In this document: in pieces, positions 1 to 7,100 of the stretch
Numbering within the stretch: position 1 is the stretch's first letter
Layout of the letters: every line of letters starts with the position of its first letter
NCBI GenBank assembly: GCA_035556655.1
Contig: DATMFW010000069.1
Span: 33,044-97,043 of the forward strand
Reading direction: 5' to 3'
From: JBDSKH01 sp035556655
GTDB taxonomy: Bacteria > Actinomycetota > Actinomycetes > Actinomycetales > Microbacteriaceae
Length of the DNA: 64,000 bases
The notes under the pieces: generated by a model
What the model was told of the DNA's origin: nothing
Seen by the model: the letters and a program-made list of their open reading frames with translations, nothing else
The model's database searches: none
Program-made: the position numbers and the translations under genes

Positions 1-280
1 GGCTCCGCCGCTGTCCTGGCTCGGCGTCGCCTACCTCGGCGTGGTGCCGACGGCTCTGGCCTTCACCACCTGGGGCTACGCGCTCGGGCGCATGCCGGCG
101 GGGCAGCTCGGGGTGACCACCTACATCGTGCCGCCGTTGGCGGTGGTCATGGGCCTCATCTTCTTCGGCGAGGTGCCCGCCTGGCTCGCGATCGCGGGCG
201 GTGTGCTGAGCCTCGTGGGCGTCGGGCTGTCGCGTCGCACGGCCCGCGTTCCCGCCGCGGCCGAAAATCTGCCAGAATAG
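1..280 (+). CDS. EamA/DMT-family transporter, C-terminal fragment
   Basis: The reading frame is already open at base 2 and ends at TAG 278-280, so only the last ~93 residues are visible. They contain at least two hydrophobic segments with a typical DMT ending (GQLGVTTYIVPPLAVVMGLI, then FFGEVPAWLAIAGG), the second repeat of the 10-TM EamA fold. The family exports small metabolites or drugs across the inner membrane; the substrate cannot be told. It lies upstream of rpsP on the same strand. The start is outside the window. Confidence 0.85.
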   Translation, partial: APPLSWLGVAYLGVVPTALAFTTWGYALGRMPAGQLGVTTYIVPPLAVVMGLIFFGEVPAWLAIAGGVLSLVGVGLSRRTARVPAAAENLPE

Positions 281-428
281 TCCGTTGGTACGCCGTTGCC
301 CGACCCTCTATCAGGCTCGAGCGCACCCCCTTCAGAGCTTTCTGCCGAGTGTGCCCCCACGCCCACGGTTGCAGTTCGTACACAAATGCAGGTTCGTCGA
401 ACGAGCCTGACTGAGATCCAGGAGAATC
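273..428 (+). promoter_or_regulatory. Putative rpsP promoter and 5' leader
   Basis: A CAGAAT hexamer at 273-278 overlaps the stop codon of the upstream transporter gene and could be a -10 box. The same hexamer, in a similar context, occurs before rplS at 4696-4701. This would give an rpsP leader of about 140 nt ending in an AGGAGA ribosome site at 420-425. No convincing -35 box is visible. Assignment as a promoter is inference. Confidence 0.3.
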
Positions 429-1028
429 GTGGCTGTCAAGATCCGCCTCAAGCGGCTCGGCAAGATCCGTGCCCCGTACTACCGCATCGTCGTCGCCGAC
501 TCGCGCACCAAGCGCGACGGTCGCGTGATCGAAGAGATCGGCAAGTACCACCCCACCGAGGAGCCCTCGTTCATCGAGATCGACTCCGAGCGCGCCCAGT
601 ACTGGCTCGGCGTCGGCGCGCAGCCGACCGAGCAGGTCACCGCGCTGCTGAAGCTCAGCGGCGACTGGGGCACCTTCAAGGGTGAGAAGGGTGCCAAGAG
701 CACCATCCGCACCAAGGAGGCCCCCGAGCTGTTCGTCGCCGACGAGAAGAAGAAGCCGGTTCTGAAGCCGAAGGCCGACAAGGCCCCCAAGGCCGAGGCC
801 GCTCCCGCCGATGCTCCCGCCGACGAGGACGCCGCCGCAGCGACCGGCGACGACCAGGCCGCCGACGCCGCCGTCGAGGCGCCCGCCGAGGCTGCCGAGT
901 CCGCGGTCGAGGCTCCGGCTGCCGAGACCCCGGCCGAGACGGTCACCGAGGCCGAGGCCGCGGTCGATGAGGCCGAGGGTTCCGGCGACGCAGCCGAGGC
1001 CCCCGCGGCCGACGCCGACAAGGAGTAG
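429..1028 (+). CDS. rpsP: 30S ribosomal protein S16
   Basis: Encodes S16 of the small ribosomal subunit, 199 aa. Residues 1-85 form the canonical domain (AVKIRLKRLGKIRAPYYRIV at the start, then a GRVIEEIGKYHP-type segment). Residues ~115-199 are an Ala/Glu/Asp-rich, low-complexity acidic tail, much longer than in enteric S16 (~82 aa) but common in actinobacteria. The start is GTG at 429, preceded by AGGAGA. It is first gene of the rpsP-khpA-rimM(-trmD) operon; its TAG overlaps the next GTG by one base. Confidence 0.98.
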   Translation: MAVKIRLKRLGKIRAPYYRIVVADSRTKRDGRVIEEIGKYHPTEEPSFIEIDSERAQYWLGVGAQPTEQVTALLKLSGDWGTFKGEKGAKSTIRTKEAPELFVADEKKKPVLKPKADKAPKAEAAPADAPADEDAAAATGDDQAADAAVEAPAEAAESAVEAPAAETPAETVTEAEAAVDEAEGSGDAAEAPAADADKE

Positions 1029-1270
1029 TGGTGCTGGCATCCGCCCTCGAGCACCTCGTCAAGGGGATCGTCGATCACCCTGACGAGGTCACGGTGGATT
1101 CCGCCACGTCCTCACGCGGCGAGGTCCTCGAGGTGCGCGTGCACCCCGACGACCTCGGCCGCGTGATCGGCCGTTCCGGCCGCACCGCCAAGGCCCTGCG
1201 CACCCTCGTGACCGCGCTCGCTGACGGCCGTCGCGTACGCGTGGACGTCGTCGACACCGACGAGGCGTGA
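1028..1270 (+). CDS. khpA: KH-domain RNA-binding protein KhpA
   Basis: An 80-aa single KH-domain protein with the GRVIGRSGRTAKALRTLV segment, which contains the GxxG RNA-binding loop. KhpA binds RNA, usually with KhpB/Jag, and affects translation and cell elongation. The start GTG shares one base with the rpsP stop (TAGTG), and its 3' end overlaps the rimM start by 4 nt, so it is translationally coupled on both sides. Confidence 0.95.
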   Translation: MVLASALEHLVKGIVDHPDEVTVDSATSSRGEVLEVRVHPDDLGRVIGRSGRTAKALRTLVTALADGRRVRVDVVDTDEA

Positions 1271-1797
1271 ACGCCCCCACCCGGTTGCGGGTCGCCCGCC
1301 TGATGAAGGCGCACGGGCTGAAGGGCGGCATCAAACTCGAGCTGTACACCGACGACCCGAAGCGCCGGTTCGTCCCCGGTGCGACGTTCGACCTGCAGGT
1401 TCCCGACACCTCCCCGTGGCACGGCAAGACCCTGCAGCTGGCCGAGCTGCGCTGGTACAACGAGCATGCCGTCGCGTTCTTCGAGGGGGTGCAGGACCGC
1501 ACCACCGCCGAGGGACTGATCCGTGCGATCCTCTGGATCGACGACAGCGGCGAGACCGAACCCGACGCCTGGTACGACTACCAGCTGGTCGGCCTGCGTG
1601 CGCTCCGCGACGGGGTCGAGGTCGGGACCGTGGCACGGGTCGACCACCTGCCCGCGCAGGACCTGCTGGCGATCGACACGGGTGCGGGCGAGGTGCTCGT
1701 GCCGTTCGTCTCGGCGATCGTTCCCGCCGTCGACATCGAGGCCGGCACCGTGACCCTCACGCCTCCGACGGGGTTGTTCGAAGACGCCCCCGAGTAG
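1267..1797 (+). CDS. rimM: 16S rRNA processing protein RimM
   Basis: A 176-aa ribosome maturation factor needed for assembly of the 30S head near S19. The N-terminal RimM barrel carries RVARLMKAHGLKGGIKLELY, and the C-terminal PRC-barrel-like domain carries WYDYQLVGLRA. The start is GTG at 1267 in a GTGA overlap with khpA. In most actinobacteria trmD follows directly; here about 1 kb containing a minus-strand nuclease gene intervenes. Confidence 0.97.
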   Translation: MNAPTRLRVARLMKAHGLKGGIKLELYTDDPKRRFVPGATFDLQVPDTSPWHGKTLQLAELRWYNEHAVAFFEGVQDRTTAEGLIRAILWIDDSGETEPDAWYDYQLVGLRALRDGVEVGTVARVDHLPAQDLLAIDTGAGEVLVPFVSAIVPAVDIEAGTVTLTPPTGLFEDAPE

Positions 1798-1800
1798 CGC

Positions 1801-1827
1801 GGCTGAGCCGTACCCAAAACGCGCATA
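1801..1827 (+). repeat. Left direct repeat of the DUF559 cassette
   Basis: This 27-bp segment, with core GTACCCAAAACGCGCATA at 1810-1827, matches 2730-2756 at about 22 of 27 positions in the same orientation. It starts just after the rimM stop. It is the left boundary of the segment carrying the nuclease gene. Confidence 0.6.
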
Positions 1828-1840
1828 GGGGAGCCTGCGT

Positions 1841-2641
1841 TCACCCGGGCCGTCGTCTCTGATGCACTCCGAGTCGAACCAGCTGCAGCAGCTGACGCTC
1901 GACCGCGCGGAGGTCCTCCATCACCCGCCGGTAACTGAACCGCACGACCGTGTACCCGAGCGTGACGAGGGCCGCGTCACGCGCCCGGTCCTGCTCGAAC
2001 CGCTGGTGATGCCACTCTCGGCCATCGACCTCGACGACGAGACTCTCGCCCACGACGAAGTCCACCCGGCCGACACCTGCGATCTCGACCTGTGGTGCCA
2101 GCTTCACGTGGTGTGCCCGCAACCTGAGACGCACGAGCGTCTCGATCCCGGACTCGGCGCGCGGATCGACTCGCGACAGAAGACGACGACCGCGTGATGT
2201 GCGGTTCAGCACGGCGGCGACCTCGGCCTCGGTGAGCAGCCCGCGGTTGAGTGCGGAGTCCGCGGCGATCACGACATCCGCAGGCGCTCCGCAGTGTGCG
2301 AACTGGCGGAAGGCGTCGAGCACCCCGACGACGCCGTCCTCAGAGCGCGTCCTCACCCAATGGGCGATGACCCCGGCCGGGTCCCCGTGCGACGAGCGCC
2401 CGAACGCCACGTGGATGCCGCGGACCTCGCGTATCCAGACCCCGTGGAACCGCAGCGCCGACGCGCACCCGAGCGCCCCACCCGCGGCGACAGCGCGGAC
2501 CACCTGGGAATCGGCGGCCTCGCCGGCGTACCAGCCGCGCCGGATGCGCGTGAGTCGGCCGGCGCGCACGGCGGCGTCGATCGCCGCCGGCGTCGCGCCG
2601 TTCGCCAGCAACTCCCGACGGCTGACGACTCCTCCCCTCAC
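1841..2641 (-). CDS. AbiEi-like HTH plus DUF559 (Vsr-like) nuclease-domain protein
   Basis: About 266 aa. The N-terminus (RGGVVSRRELLANGATPAA, then RLTRIRRGWYA) is the winged-helix domain of AbiEi-type type IV antitoxins. The C-terminus (VDFVVGESLVVEVDGREWH, then FEQDRARDAALVTLGYTVVR) is the DUF559 PD-(D/E)xK/Vsr-like fold, with the E-x-D-G-x-xxH motif. Such proteins are frequent lone genes in Microbacteriaceae; their substrate is not established. No cognate AbiEii toxin is adjacent. GTG at 2641 is preferred because CACAGT lies 6 nt upstream, the window's usual leaderless arrangement; the frame stays open upstream to 2755. Confidence 0.75.
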   Translation of the reverse strand: MRGGVVSRRELLANGATPAAIDAAVRAGRLTRIRRGWYAGEAADSQVVRAVAAGGALGCASALRFHGVWIREVRGIHVAFGRSSHGDPAGVIAHWVRTRSEDGVVGVLDAFRQFAHCGAPADVVIAADSALNRGLLTEAEVAAVLNRTSRGRRLLSRVDPRAESGIETLVRLRLRAHHVKLAPQVEIAGVGRVDFVVGESLVVEVDGREWHHQRFEQDRARDAALVTLGYTVVRFSYRRVMEDLRAVERQLLQLVRLGVHQRRRPG

Positions 2642-2729
2642 CGTGACACTGTGGCGCCCCGTCGTCCTGCAGAGGCGACGCTTTGTCGGCCCCGTGGACA
2701 ACACGGCGGGTGGGCGGTTGGGGTCGAAC

Positions 2730-2756
2730 GGCTGGGATGTACCCAGAACCCGCATA
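2730..2756 (+). repeat. Right direct repeat of the DUF559 cassette
   Basis: The matching copy of 1801-1827, with core GTACCCAGAACCCGCATA at 2739-2756. It also contains a small dyad, CTGGG-ATGTA-CCCAG, at 2732-2746, which the left copy has largely lost. Confidence 0.6.
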
Positions 2757-2809
2757 TGAGGTTCTCAGTGCGCTGCAGCCGCACCAACCGGCGCCGATAC
2801 GCTGAACCC

Positions 2810-3502
2810 GTGCGCGTCGACATCGTCACGATCTTCCCGGAGTTCTTCTCCGTGCTCGACGTGTCCCTCCTCGGCCGGGCGCGCGCCGACGGCGTCCTCG
2901 ACATCCGGGTGCACGACCTGCGCGACTTCACCCACGATCGCCACCGCACCGTCGACGACACGCCCGCCGGGGGCGGTGCGGGCATGGTCATGCGCCCCGA
3001 GCCGTGGGGCGAAGCGCTGGATGCCGTGCTCACCCCGAGCGCGACCGTCGTCTTCCCGAGTCCCGCCGGTGCGCTCTTCACCCAGGCGCGTGCGCGCGAC
3101 CTGAGCACCCGCGAGCACCTGGTGTTCTGCTGCGGGCGCTACGAGGGCATCGACCAGCGCGTCATCGAGTGGAGCCGCACCGCGGCGGCCGAGGTGCTCG
3201 AGTTGAGCCTCGGCGACTACGTGCTCAACGGCGGCGAGGTCGCGGCGATGGCGATGATCGAGGCGGCCGGGCGACTCGTGCCCGGAGTCGTCGGCAACCC
3301 CGACAGCCTCGTCGAAGAGAGCCACGAGGACGGGCTGCTGGAATATCCGAGCTACACCAAGCCGGCCTCCTGGCGCGGTCTCGACACCCCGCCCGTGCTG
3401 CTCGGTGGCAACCACGCCGCGATCGCCACGTGGCGGCGCGAGCAGCAGCTCGAGCGCACCCGCCGCATCCGCCCTGACCTGCTGGAGGAACCCGATGCGT
3501 AA
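2810..3502 (+). CDS. trmD: tRNA (guanine-37-N1)-methyltransferase
   Basis: 230 aa. Methylates G37 of tRNAs using S-adenosylmethionine, preventing +1 frameshifts. It begins RVDIVTIFPEFFSVLD and has the SPOUT trefoil-knot motifs FCCGRYEGIDQRVIEW and GDYVLNGGEVAAMAMIEA. GTG at 2810 is chosen because it gives the family N-terminus and has TACGCT at 2798-2803, six nt upstream. It therefore seems to have its own leaderless promoter even though it normally belongs to the rpsP operon; this fits separation by the inserted cassette. Its 3' end overlaps the next gene by 8 bp. Confidence 0.97.
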   Translation: MRVDIVTIFPEFFSVLDVSLLGRARADGVLDIRVHDLRDFTHDRHRTVDDTPAGGGAGMVMRPEPWGEALDAVLTPSATVVFPSPAGALFTQARARDLSTREHLVFCCGRYEGIDQRVIEWSRTAAAEVLELSLGDYVLNGGEVAAMAMIEAAGRLVPGVVGNPDSLVEESHEDGLLEYPSYTKPASWRGLDTPPVLLGGNHAAIATWRREQQLERTRRIRPDLLEEPDA

Positions 3503-3899
3503 CCCGTGGATCGTCGCGCAGTTCGCCGTCGCGGCCGTGCTGCTGGTGATCAGCCTGATCGGGGTGATCGGCGTGCTGGCCCTCGACATGGCCGAGCTGG
3601 CGTTCTCGTTCCAGGGCGGCATCCAGGCTTTCGCGATCTTCCCCGGGCTGGTGGTCTCGCTCGTGGTGAACGCGCTGCTCATGCGTGCTCAGCGCGTCCG
3701 CGCTCTGAGCCGGGCGCAACGGGTGCTGCTCGTGATCGAGTTCGTGCTGATCGCGGCGCTCGTGGTGTTCCACTTCTTCACCGACGAGGCGGGCACGACG
3801 TTCGGCCTGGCGATCGTCGTCTGGCCGATCGTCATCGTCGTCGCGATCGTGCTCGCGATCGTGACGGTCGTGCGGCTGGTCAGGTCCGGCGCGAACTGA
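3495..3899 (+). CDS. Small four-helix membrane protein
   Basis: 134 aa with four predicted membrane helices: PWIVAQFAVAAVLLVISLIG, FAIFPGLVVSLVVNALL, VLLVIEFVLIAALVVFHFF and WPIVIVVAIVLAIVTVVRL. No enzymatic motif is recognised and the function is unknown. The ATG at 3495 overlaps the trmD stop and is preceded by GGAGG at 3484-3488, so it is co-translated with trmD. Its end overlaps the convergent map gene by 20 bp. Confidence 0.85.
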   Translation: MRNPWIVAQFAVAAVLLVISLIGVIGVLALDMAELAFSFQGGIQAFAIFPGLVVSLVVNALLMRAQRVRALSRAQRVLLVIEFVLIAALVVFHFFTDEAGTTFGLAIVVWPIVIVVAIVLAIVTVVRLVRSGAN

Positions 3900-4650
3900 G
3901 CACGACCGGACCGTCGGCGGTGACGGCGACGGTGTGCTCGGAGTGCGCTCCGCGGGAGCCGTCCTTGCTGCGCAGGGTCCAGCCGTCGGGGTCGGTGTAG
4001 ATCTCGTCGGTGCCGAGCATGAACCACGGTTCGATCGCGAACACCAGCCCCGGCCGCAGCGGCAGGCCGCGCTTGGCGCGGCCGTCGTTGGGGATGTGGG
4101 GGTCACCGTGCATCTCGCGCCCCACCCCGTGCCCGCCGAAGTCGGTGTTGACGCTCAGGCCGGCCTCGGCGGCGATATCGCCGATGGCCGCCGAGATGTC
4201 GCCGATGCGGTTGCCGGGCACCGCCTGGGCGATCCCGGCGTCGAGGGCGCGCTCGGTGAGGGCGATCAACTCGAGGTCCTCCTCGCGTGGGGTGCCGACG
4301 ACGATCGACAGTGCCGAGTCCGAGACCCACCCGCCGACGGACGCGGCGAAGTCGAGAGACAGCAGGTCGCCGTCCTGCAGCGCGTAGTCGTGGGGCAGCC
4401 CGTGCAGCACGGCGTCGTTGACCGACGTGCAGATCACCTTGCCGAACGGGGATGCGCCGAACGACGGGTGGTAGTCGATGTAGCAGCTCTCGGCACCGGC
4501 CGAGCGGATCATGTCGTGGGCGAGAGCGTCCAGCTCGAGCAGGTTGACCCCGACCGCCGCAGCGTCGCGGGTGGCTTCGAGCACGCTCGCGACGAAGCGA
4601 CCGGCAGCCTGCAGCTGCTCGATCTCGGCGGGGGTGCGCAGTTCGATCAC
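3880..4650 (-). CDS. map: Methionine aminopeptidase, type I
   Basis: 256 aa. Removes the initiator Met from nascent proteins using a two-metal site. Metal and substrate motifs are present: VLHGLPHD, SLDFAASVGGWVSDSA (two Asp ligands), GGHGVGREMHGDPHIPN (His) and LVFAIEPWF (Glu). There is no N-terminal SH3-type extension. The GTG at 4650 has TAGGCT six nt upstream on the minus strand (plus 4657-4662), fitting a leaderless transcript. Confidence 0.97.
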   Translation of the reverse strand: MIELRTPAEIEQLQAAGRFVASVLEATRDAAAVGVNLLELDALAHDMIRSAGAESCYIDYHPSFGASPFGKVICTSVNDAVLHGLPHDYALQDGDLLSLDFAASVGGWVSDSALSIVVGTPREEDLELIALTERALDAGIAQAVPGNRIGDISAAIGDIAAEAGLSVNTDFGGHGVGREMHGDPHIPNDGRAKRGLPLRPGLVFAIEPWFMLGTDEIYTDPDGWTLRSKDGSRGAHSEHTVAVTADGPVVLSSRRT

Positions 4651-4688
4651 CGGTCGAGCCTACTGGCCGCGTCGCGCGTGGACCGGGA

Positions 4689-4803
4689 CCTGTGGCAGAA
4701 TGAACGATTGTGCCCGGCACGGCCCTGCCACAGGGGGGTCCGAATCCAGACCGGCACCGCATCCATCGTCTGAATCACCGAAACCGCGTTCGACCTGTGG
4801 CGG
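4689..4803 (+). promoter_or_regulatory. rplS promoter/leader with mutually exclusive stems
   Basis: CCTGTGGCAG at 4689-4698 is a perfect inverted repeat of CTGCCACAGG at 4725-4734. A third element, CCTGTGGCGG at 4794-4803, can pair with the same middle element at 9 of 10 positions. The middle strand can thus form either of two stems, the second ending about 20 nt before the rplS ATG. A CAGAAT hexamer (4696-4701), also seen before rpsP, overlaps the first arm. This looks like a ribosomal-protein leader; the mechanism is inference. Confidence 0.4.
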
Positions 4804-4822
4804 TCGCAGAGAGCGAAACATC

Positions 4823-5170
4823 ATGCACATCCTCGACTCCGTCGATGCTGCCTCCCTCCGTTCCGACATCCCGGACTTCCGTCCCGGCGACACCGTCAAG
4901 GTGCACGTGAATATCGTCGAGGGCACCCGCTCCCGCATCCAGGTCTTCCAGGGCGCCGTCATCGGCCGCTCCGGTGAGGGCGTGCGCGAGACCTTCACCG
5001 TCCGCAAGGTGAGCTTCCAGGTCGGTGTCGAGCGCACCTTCCCGGTGCACTCCCCGGTGATCGACCACATCGAGGTCGTCACCCGCGGTGACGTGCGCCG
5101 CGCGAAGCTCTACTACCTGCGCGACCTGCGCGGCAAGAAGGCCAAGATCAAGGAGAAGCGCGAGGCGTAA
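4823..5170 (+). CDS. rplS: 50S ribosomal protein L19
   Basis: 115 aa, at the 30S-50S interface. Full-length match to the family: FRPGDTVKVHVNIVEGTRSR, IQVFQGAVIGRSGEGVRETF and AKLYYLRDLRGKKAKIKEKR. The ATG at 4823 gives the family N-terminus (MHILDSVDAASLRSDIPDF); only a weak GAGAG ribosome site precedes it. A hairpin terminator follows at 5194-5231. Confidence 0.98.
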   Translation: MHILDSVDAASLRSDIPDFRPGDTVKVHVNIVEGTRSRIQVFQGAVIGRSGEGVRETFTVRKVSFQVGVERTFPVHSPVIDHIEVVTRGDVRRAKLYYLRDLRGKKAKIKEKREA

Positions 5171-5193
5171 GCCCCTCGCCGCCGACGTCTTCT

Positions 5194-5231
5194 CGAATCC
5201 CCGTCCCGCCGTCCGGCGAGGCGGGGATTCG
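5194..5231 (+). terminator. Terminator after rplS
   Basis: A perfect 10-bp inverted repeat, CGAATCCCCG (5194-5203) and CGGGGATTCG (5222-5231), is followed by TGTTTAT. It lies 24 nt after the rplS stop and before lepB, so L19 expression can be partly uncoupled from lepB-rnhB. Confidence 0.8.
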
Positions 5232-5261
5232 TGTTTATGCTTGCCTGGACCCTGAGGTGAG

Positions 5262-6062
5262 ATGACCGATCCTGACGCGCTGGAACTGCGCGAACCGACC
5301 GCTGCCGTGAGCACGAGCGCCCCGAGCACGAGCGCTGACGAGGTTTCGCTGCGCCCCCGCAAGAAGCGCAAGTCCGGTCTGGTGCGCTTCCTGCGCGATG
5401 TCGTCATCATCCTGGTCGCGGCGGTCGTGATCTCGTTCCTCATCAAGACCTTCCTGATCCGCTCGTTCTACATCCCGTCCGAGTCGATGCAGGACACCCT
5501 GCACGTCAACGACCGCATCATCGTGAACGAGCTGGTGCCCGAGCTGGTCCCCATCGAGCGCGGCGACATCGTGGTGTTCCAGGACCCGGGCGGCTGGCTG
5601 ACTCCGCAGCCCGAACCGGACCAGAACCCGGTGGTGGCCTTCTTCGACTGGCTGCTGTCGTTCGTGGGACTCACGGCACCCGACAGCAACGACCACCTCA
5701 TCAAGCGGGTGATCGGGCTGCCGGGCGACCAGGTGGCGTGCTGCAACGAGTTCGGCCAGATGACGGTCAACGATGTGCCGCTGGAGGAGCCCTACGTCGC
5801 GATCGGCTCCAACTCGGCGGTGTCGGGTGTCGAGTTCGACGTGACGGTGCCGGCGGATTCGCTCTGGGTGATGGGCGACAACCGCTACAACTCGGCGGAC
5901 TCCCGTCTCAACCAGGACAAGCCGACGAAGGGCTTCGTGCCGATCGGCAACGTCGTCGGTCGCGCGGTGCTGATCTCGTGGCCGTTCGATCGCTGGACCT
6001 GGCTCGACAACTATCCGTTCGTCTTCCGGGGCGTCGACGACGCGGCGGACCCGGACCGATGA
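5262..6062 (+). CDS. lepB: Signal peptidase I
   Basis: 266 aa. Cleaves Sec and Tat signal peptides at the outer face of the membrane. A disordered N-terminus (1-40) precedes one membrane helix (44-64). The catalytic Ser75 is in the IPSESM motif, the general base Lys148 in HLIKRVIGLPGD, and the box E motif is MGDNRYNSADSR. This bacterial-type Ser/Lys enzyme differs from the Ser/His SipW-type enzyme at 41278. It overlaps rnhB by four bases. Confidence 0.97.
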   Translation: MTDPDALELREPTAAVSTSAPSTSADEVSLRPRKKRKSGLVRFLRDVVIILVAAVVISFLIKTFLIRSFYIPSESMQDTLHVNDRIIVNELVPELVPIERGDIVVFQDPGGWLTPQPEPDQNPVVAFFDWLLSFVGLTAPDSNDHLIKRVIGLPGDQVACCNEFGQMTVNDVPLEEPYVAIGSNSAVSGVEFDVTVPADSLWVMGDNRYNSADSRLNQDKPTKGFVPIGNVVGRAVLISWPFDRWTWLDNYPFVFRGVDDAADPDR

Positions 6063-6751
6063 CGTCGACCGTGCCCACCCTGCGCCACGAGCGCGTGCTG
6101 ATGCGCGAGGGTGCCCGCATGGTGATCGGCATGGACGAGGTGGGCCGCGGCGCGATCGCGGGTCCCGTGGGGGTGGGGCTGAGCGTCGTCCACGAGCACA
6201 CCCGCACTGCGCCGGCGGGCCTGAAGGATTCCAAGCTGCTCAGCGAGCAGCGCCGCGAGGAGCTCTACCCGGGCGTGATGCGCTGGGCGCGCGAGCACGC
6301 GGTCGGGCTGGCCTCCAACGAGGAGGTCGAGACGATCGGCATCATCCGCGCGCTCGGGCTGGCCGCGTCGCGGGCGCTCGAGGCGGTGCGCGATGCCGGG
6401 GTCGTGATCCAGGATGCGGTGGTGCTTCTCGACGGATCGCACGACTGGCTCACCCCGGCCCTGCCTCCCTCGGTGCGCGAACTCGGCCTCCGGGTGACGA
6501 CGAAGGTGAAGGCGGACCGGACGTGCGCTGCTGTCGCCGCCGCATCCGTGCTGGCGAAGGTGCAGCGCGACCGGCTGATGATCGCCTCAGACGCCGTGCA
6601 CCCCGGCTACCTGTGGGCCTCGAACAAGGGCTACGCCTCGAGCGAGCACTACGCCGCGATCGACCGCATCGGCCCGTCGCCGCTGCACCGCTGGAGCTGG
6701 CTGCGTCAGCCGGGGCTGTTCGACGCGGCGCTCTTCGATGAGGCGATCTAG
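6059..6751 (+). CDS. rnhB: Ribonuclease HII
   Basis: 230 aa. Removes ribonucleotides from RNA-DNA hybrids. The IGMDEVGRGAIAGPV motif supplies the paired metal ligands Asp26-Glu27, with further conserved segments GLKDSKLLS, VLLDGSHDW and ADRTCAAVAAASVLAKV. ATG 6059 is in an ATGA overlap with lepB. The order rplS-lepB-rnhB is conserved in actinobacteria. Confidence 0.96.
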   Translation: MTSTVPTLRHERVLMREGARMVIGMDEVGRGAIAGPVGVGLSVVHEHTRTAPAGLKDSKLLSEQRREELYPGVMRWAREHAVGLASNEEVETIGIIRALGLAASRALEAVRDAGVVIQDAVVLLDGSHDWLTPALPPSVRELGLRVTTKVKADRTCAAVAAASVLAKVQRDRLMIASDAVHPGYLWASNKGYASSEHYAAIDRIGPSPLHRWSWLRQPGLFDAALFDEAI

Positions 6752-6761
6752 ACTCGGTCGA

Positions 6762-7085
6762 ATGGACGAGGACGAGTTCGAGGATTACGACCGCGAGGTC
6801 GAGCTGGCCCTCTACCGCGAGTACCGCGATGTGGTGGGGCAGTTCACCTACGTCGTCGAGACCGAGCGCCGGTTCTATCTCGCCAACGACGTGACGCTGG
6901 AACGCCACGACACCGAGCACGATTTCTATTTCGAGCTCACCATGAACGACGTGTGGGTGTGGGACGTCTACCGGTCGGACCGTTTCGTGAAGAGCGTGCG
7001 GGTGCTGACGTTCAAGGACGTCAACGTCGAGGTGCGCGGCGACAAGGACCTCGAGCTGCCGAAGGAGCTCGCGCTCGACGAGTAG
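6762..7085 (+). CDS. DUF2469 family protein
   Basis: 107 aa, acidic and soluble, starting MDEDEFEDYDREVELALYRE. The family is conserved next to rnhB in actinobacteria, but its function is unknown. The ATG at 6762 has TAGACT at 6749-6754, seven nt upstream and overlapping the rnhB stop, suggesting its own leaderless promoter as well as operon expression. Confidence 0.9.
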   Translation: MDEDEFEDYDREVELALYREYRDVVGQFTYVVETERRFYLANDVTLERHDTEHDFYFELTMNDVWVWDVYRSDRFVKSVRVLTFKDVNVEVRGDKDLELPKELALDE

Positions 7086-7100
7086 CGGTGGTCGAGACCC

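Larger units (their letters stand above)
1801..2756. mobile_element. Candidate one-gene nuclease cassette
   Basis: About 930 bp (repeat to repeat) lies between rimM and trmD, bounded by imperfect 27-bp direct repeats and holding a single gene on the opposite strand. Removing one repeat and the enclosed DNA would leave rimM and trmD about 65 bp apart with their promoter context intact. No transposase, recombinase or terminal inverted repeats are present, so any mobility would have to be homing-like or by recombination between the repeats. That it moves is inference. Confidence 0.4.

Noticed and set aside
1578..1844. Short minus-strand frame starting in the left cassette repeat (MRVLGT...)
   Set aside because: It is antisense to rimM. 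Its start resembles the extended start of the nuclease gene only because both read through the direct repeat.
5190..5235. CGAATCCC sequence resembling a tRNA T-loop
   Set aside because: No acceptor, D or anticodon arms surround it; it is one arm of the rplS terminator.
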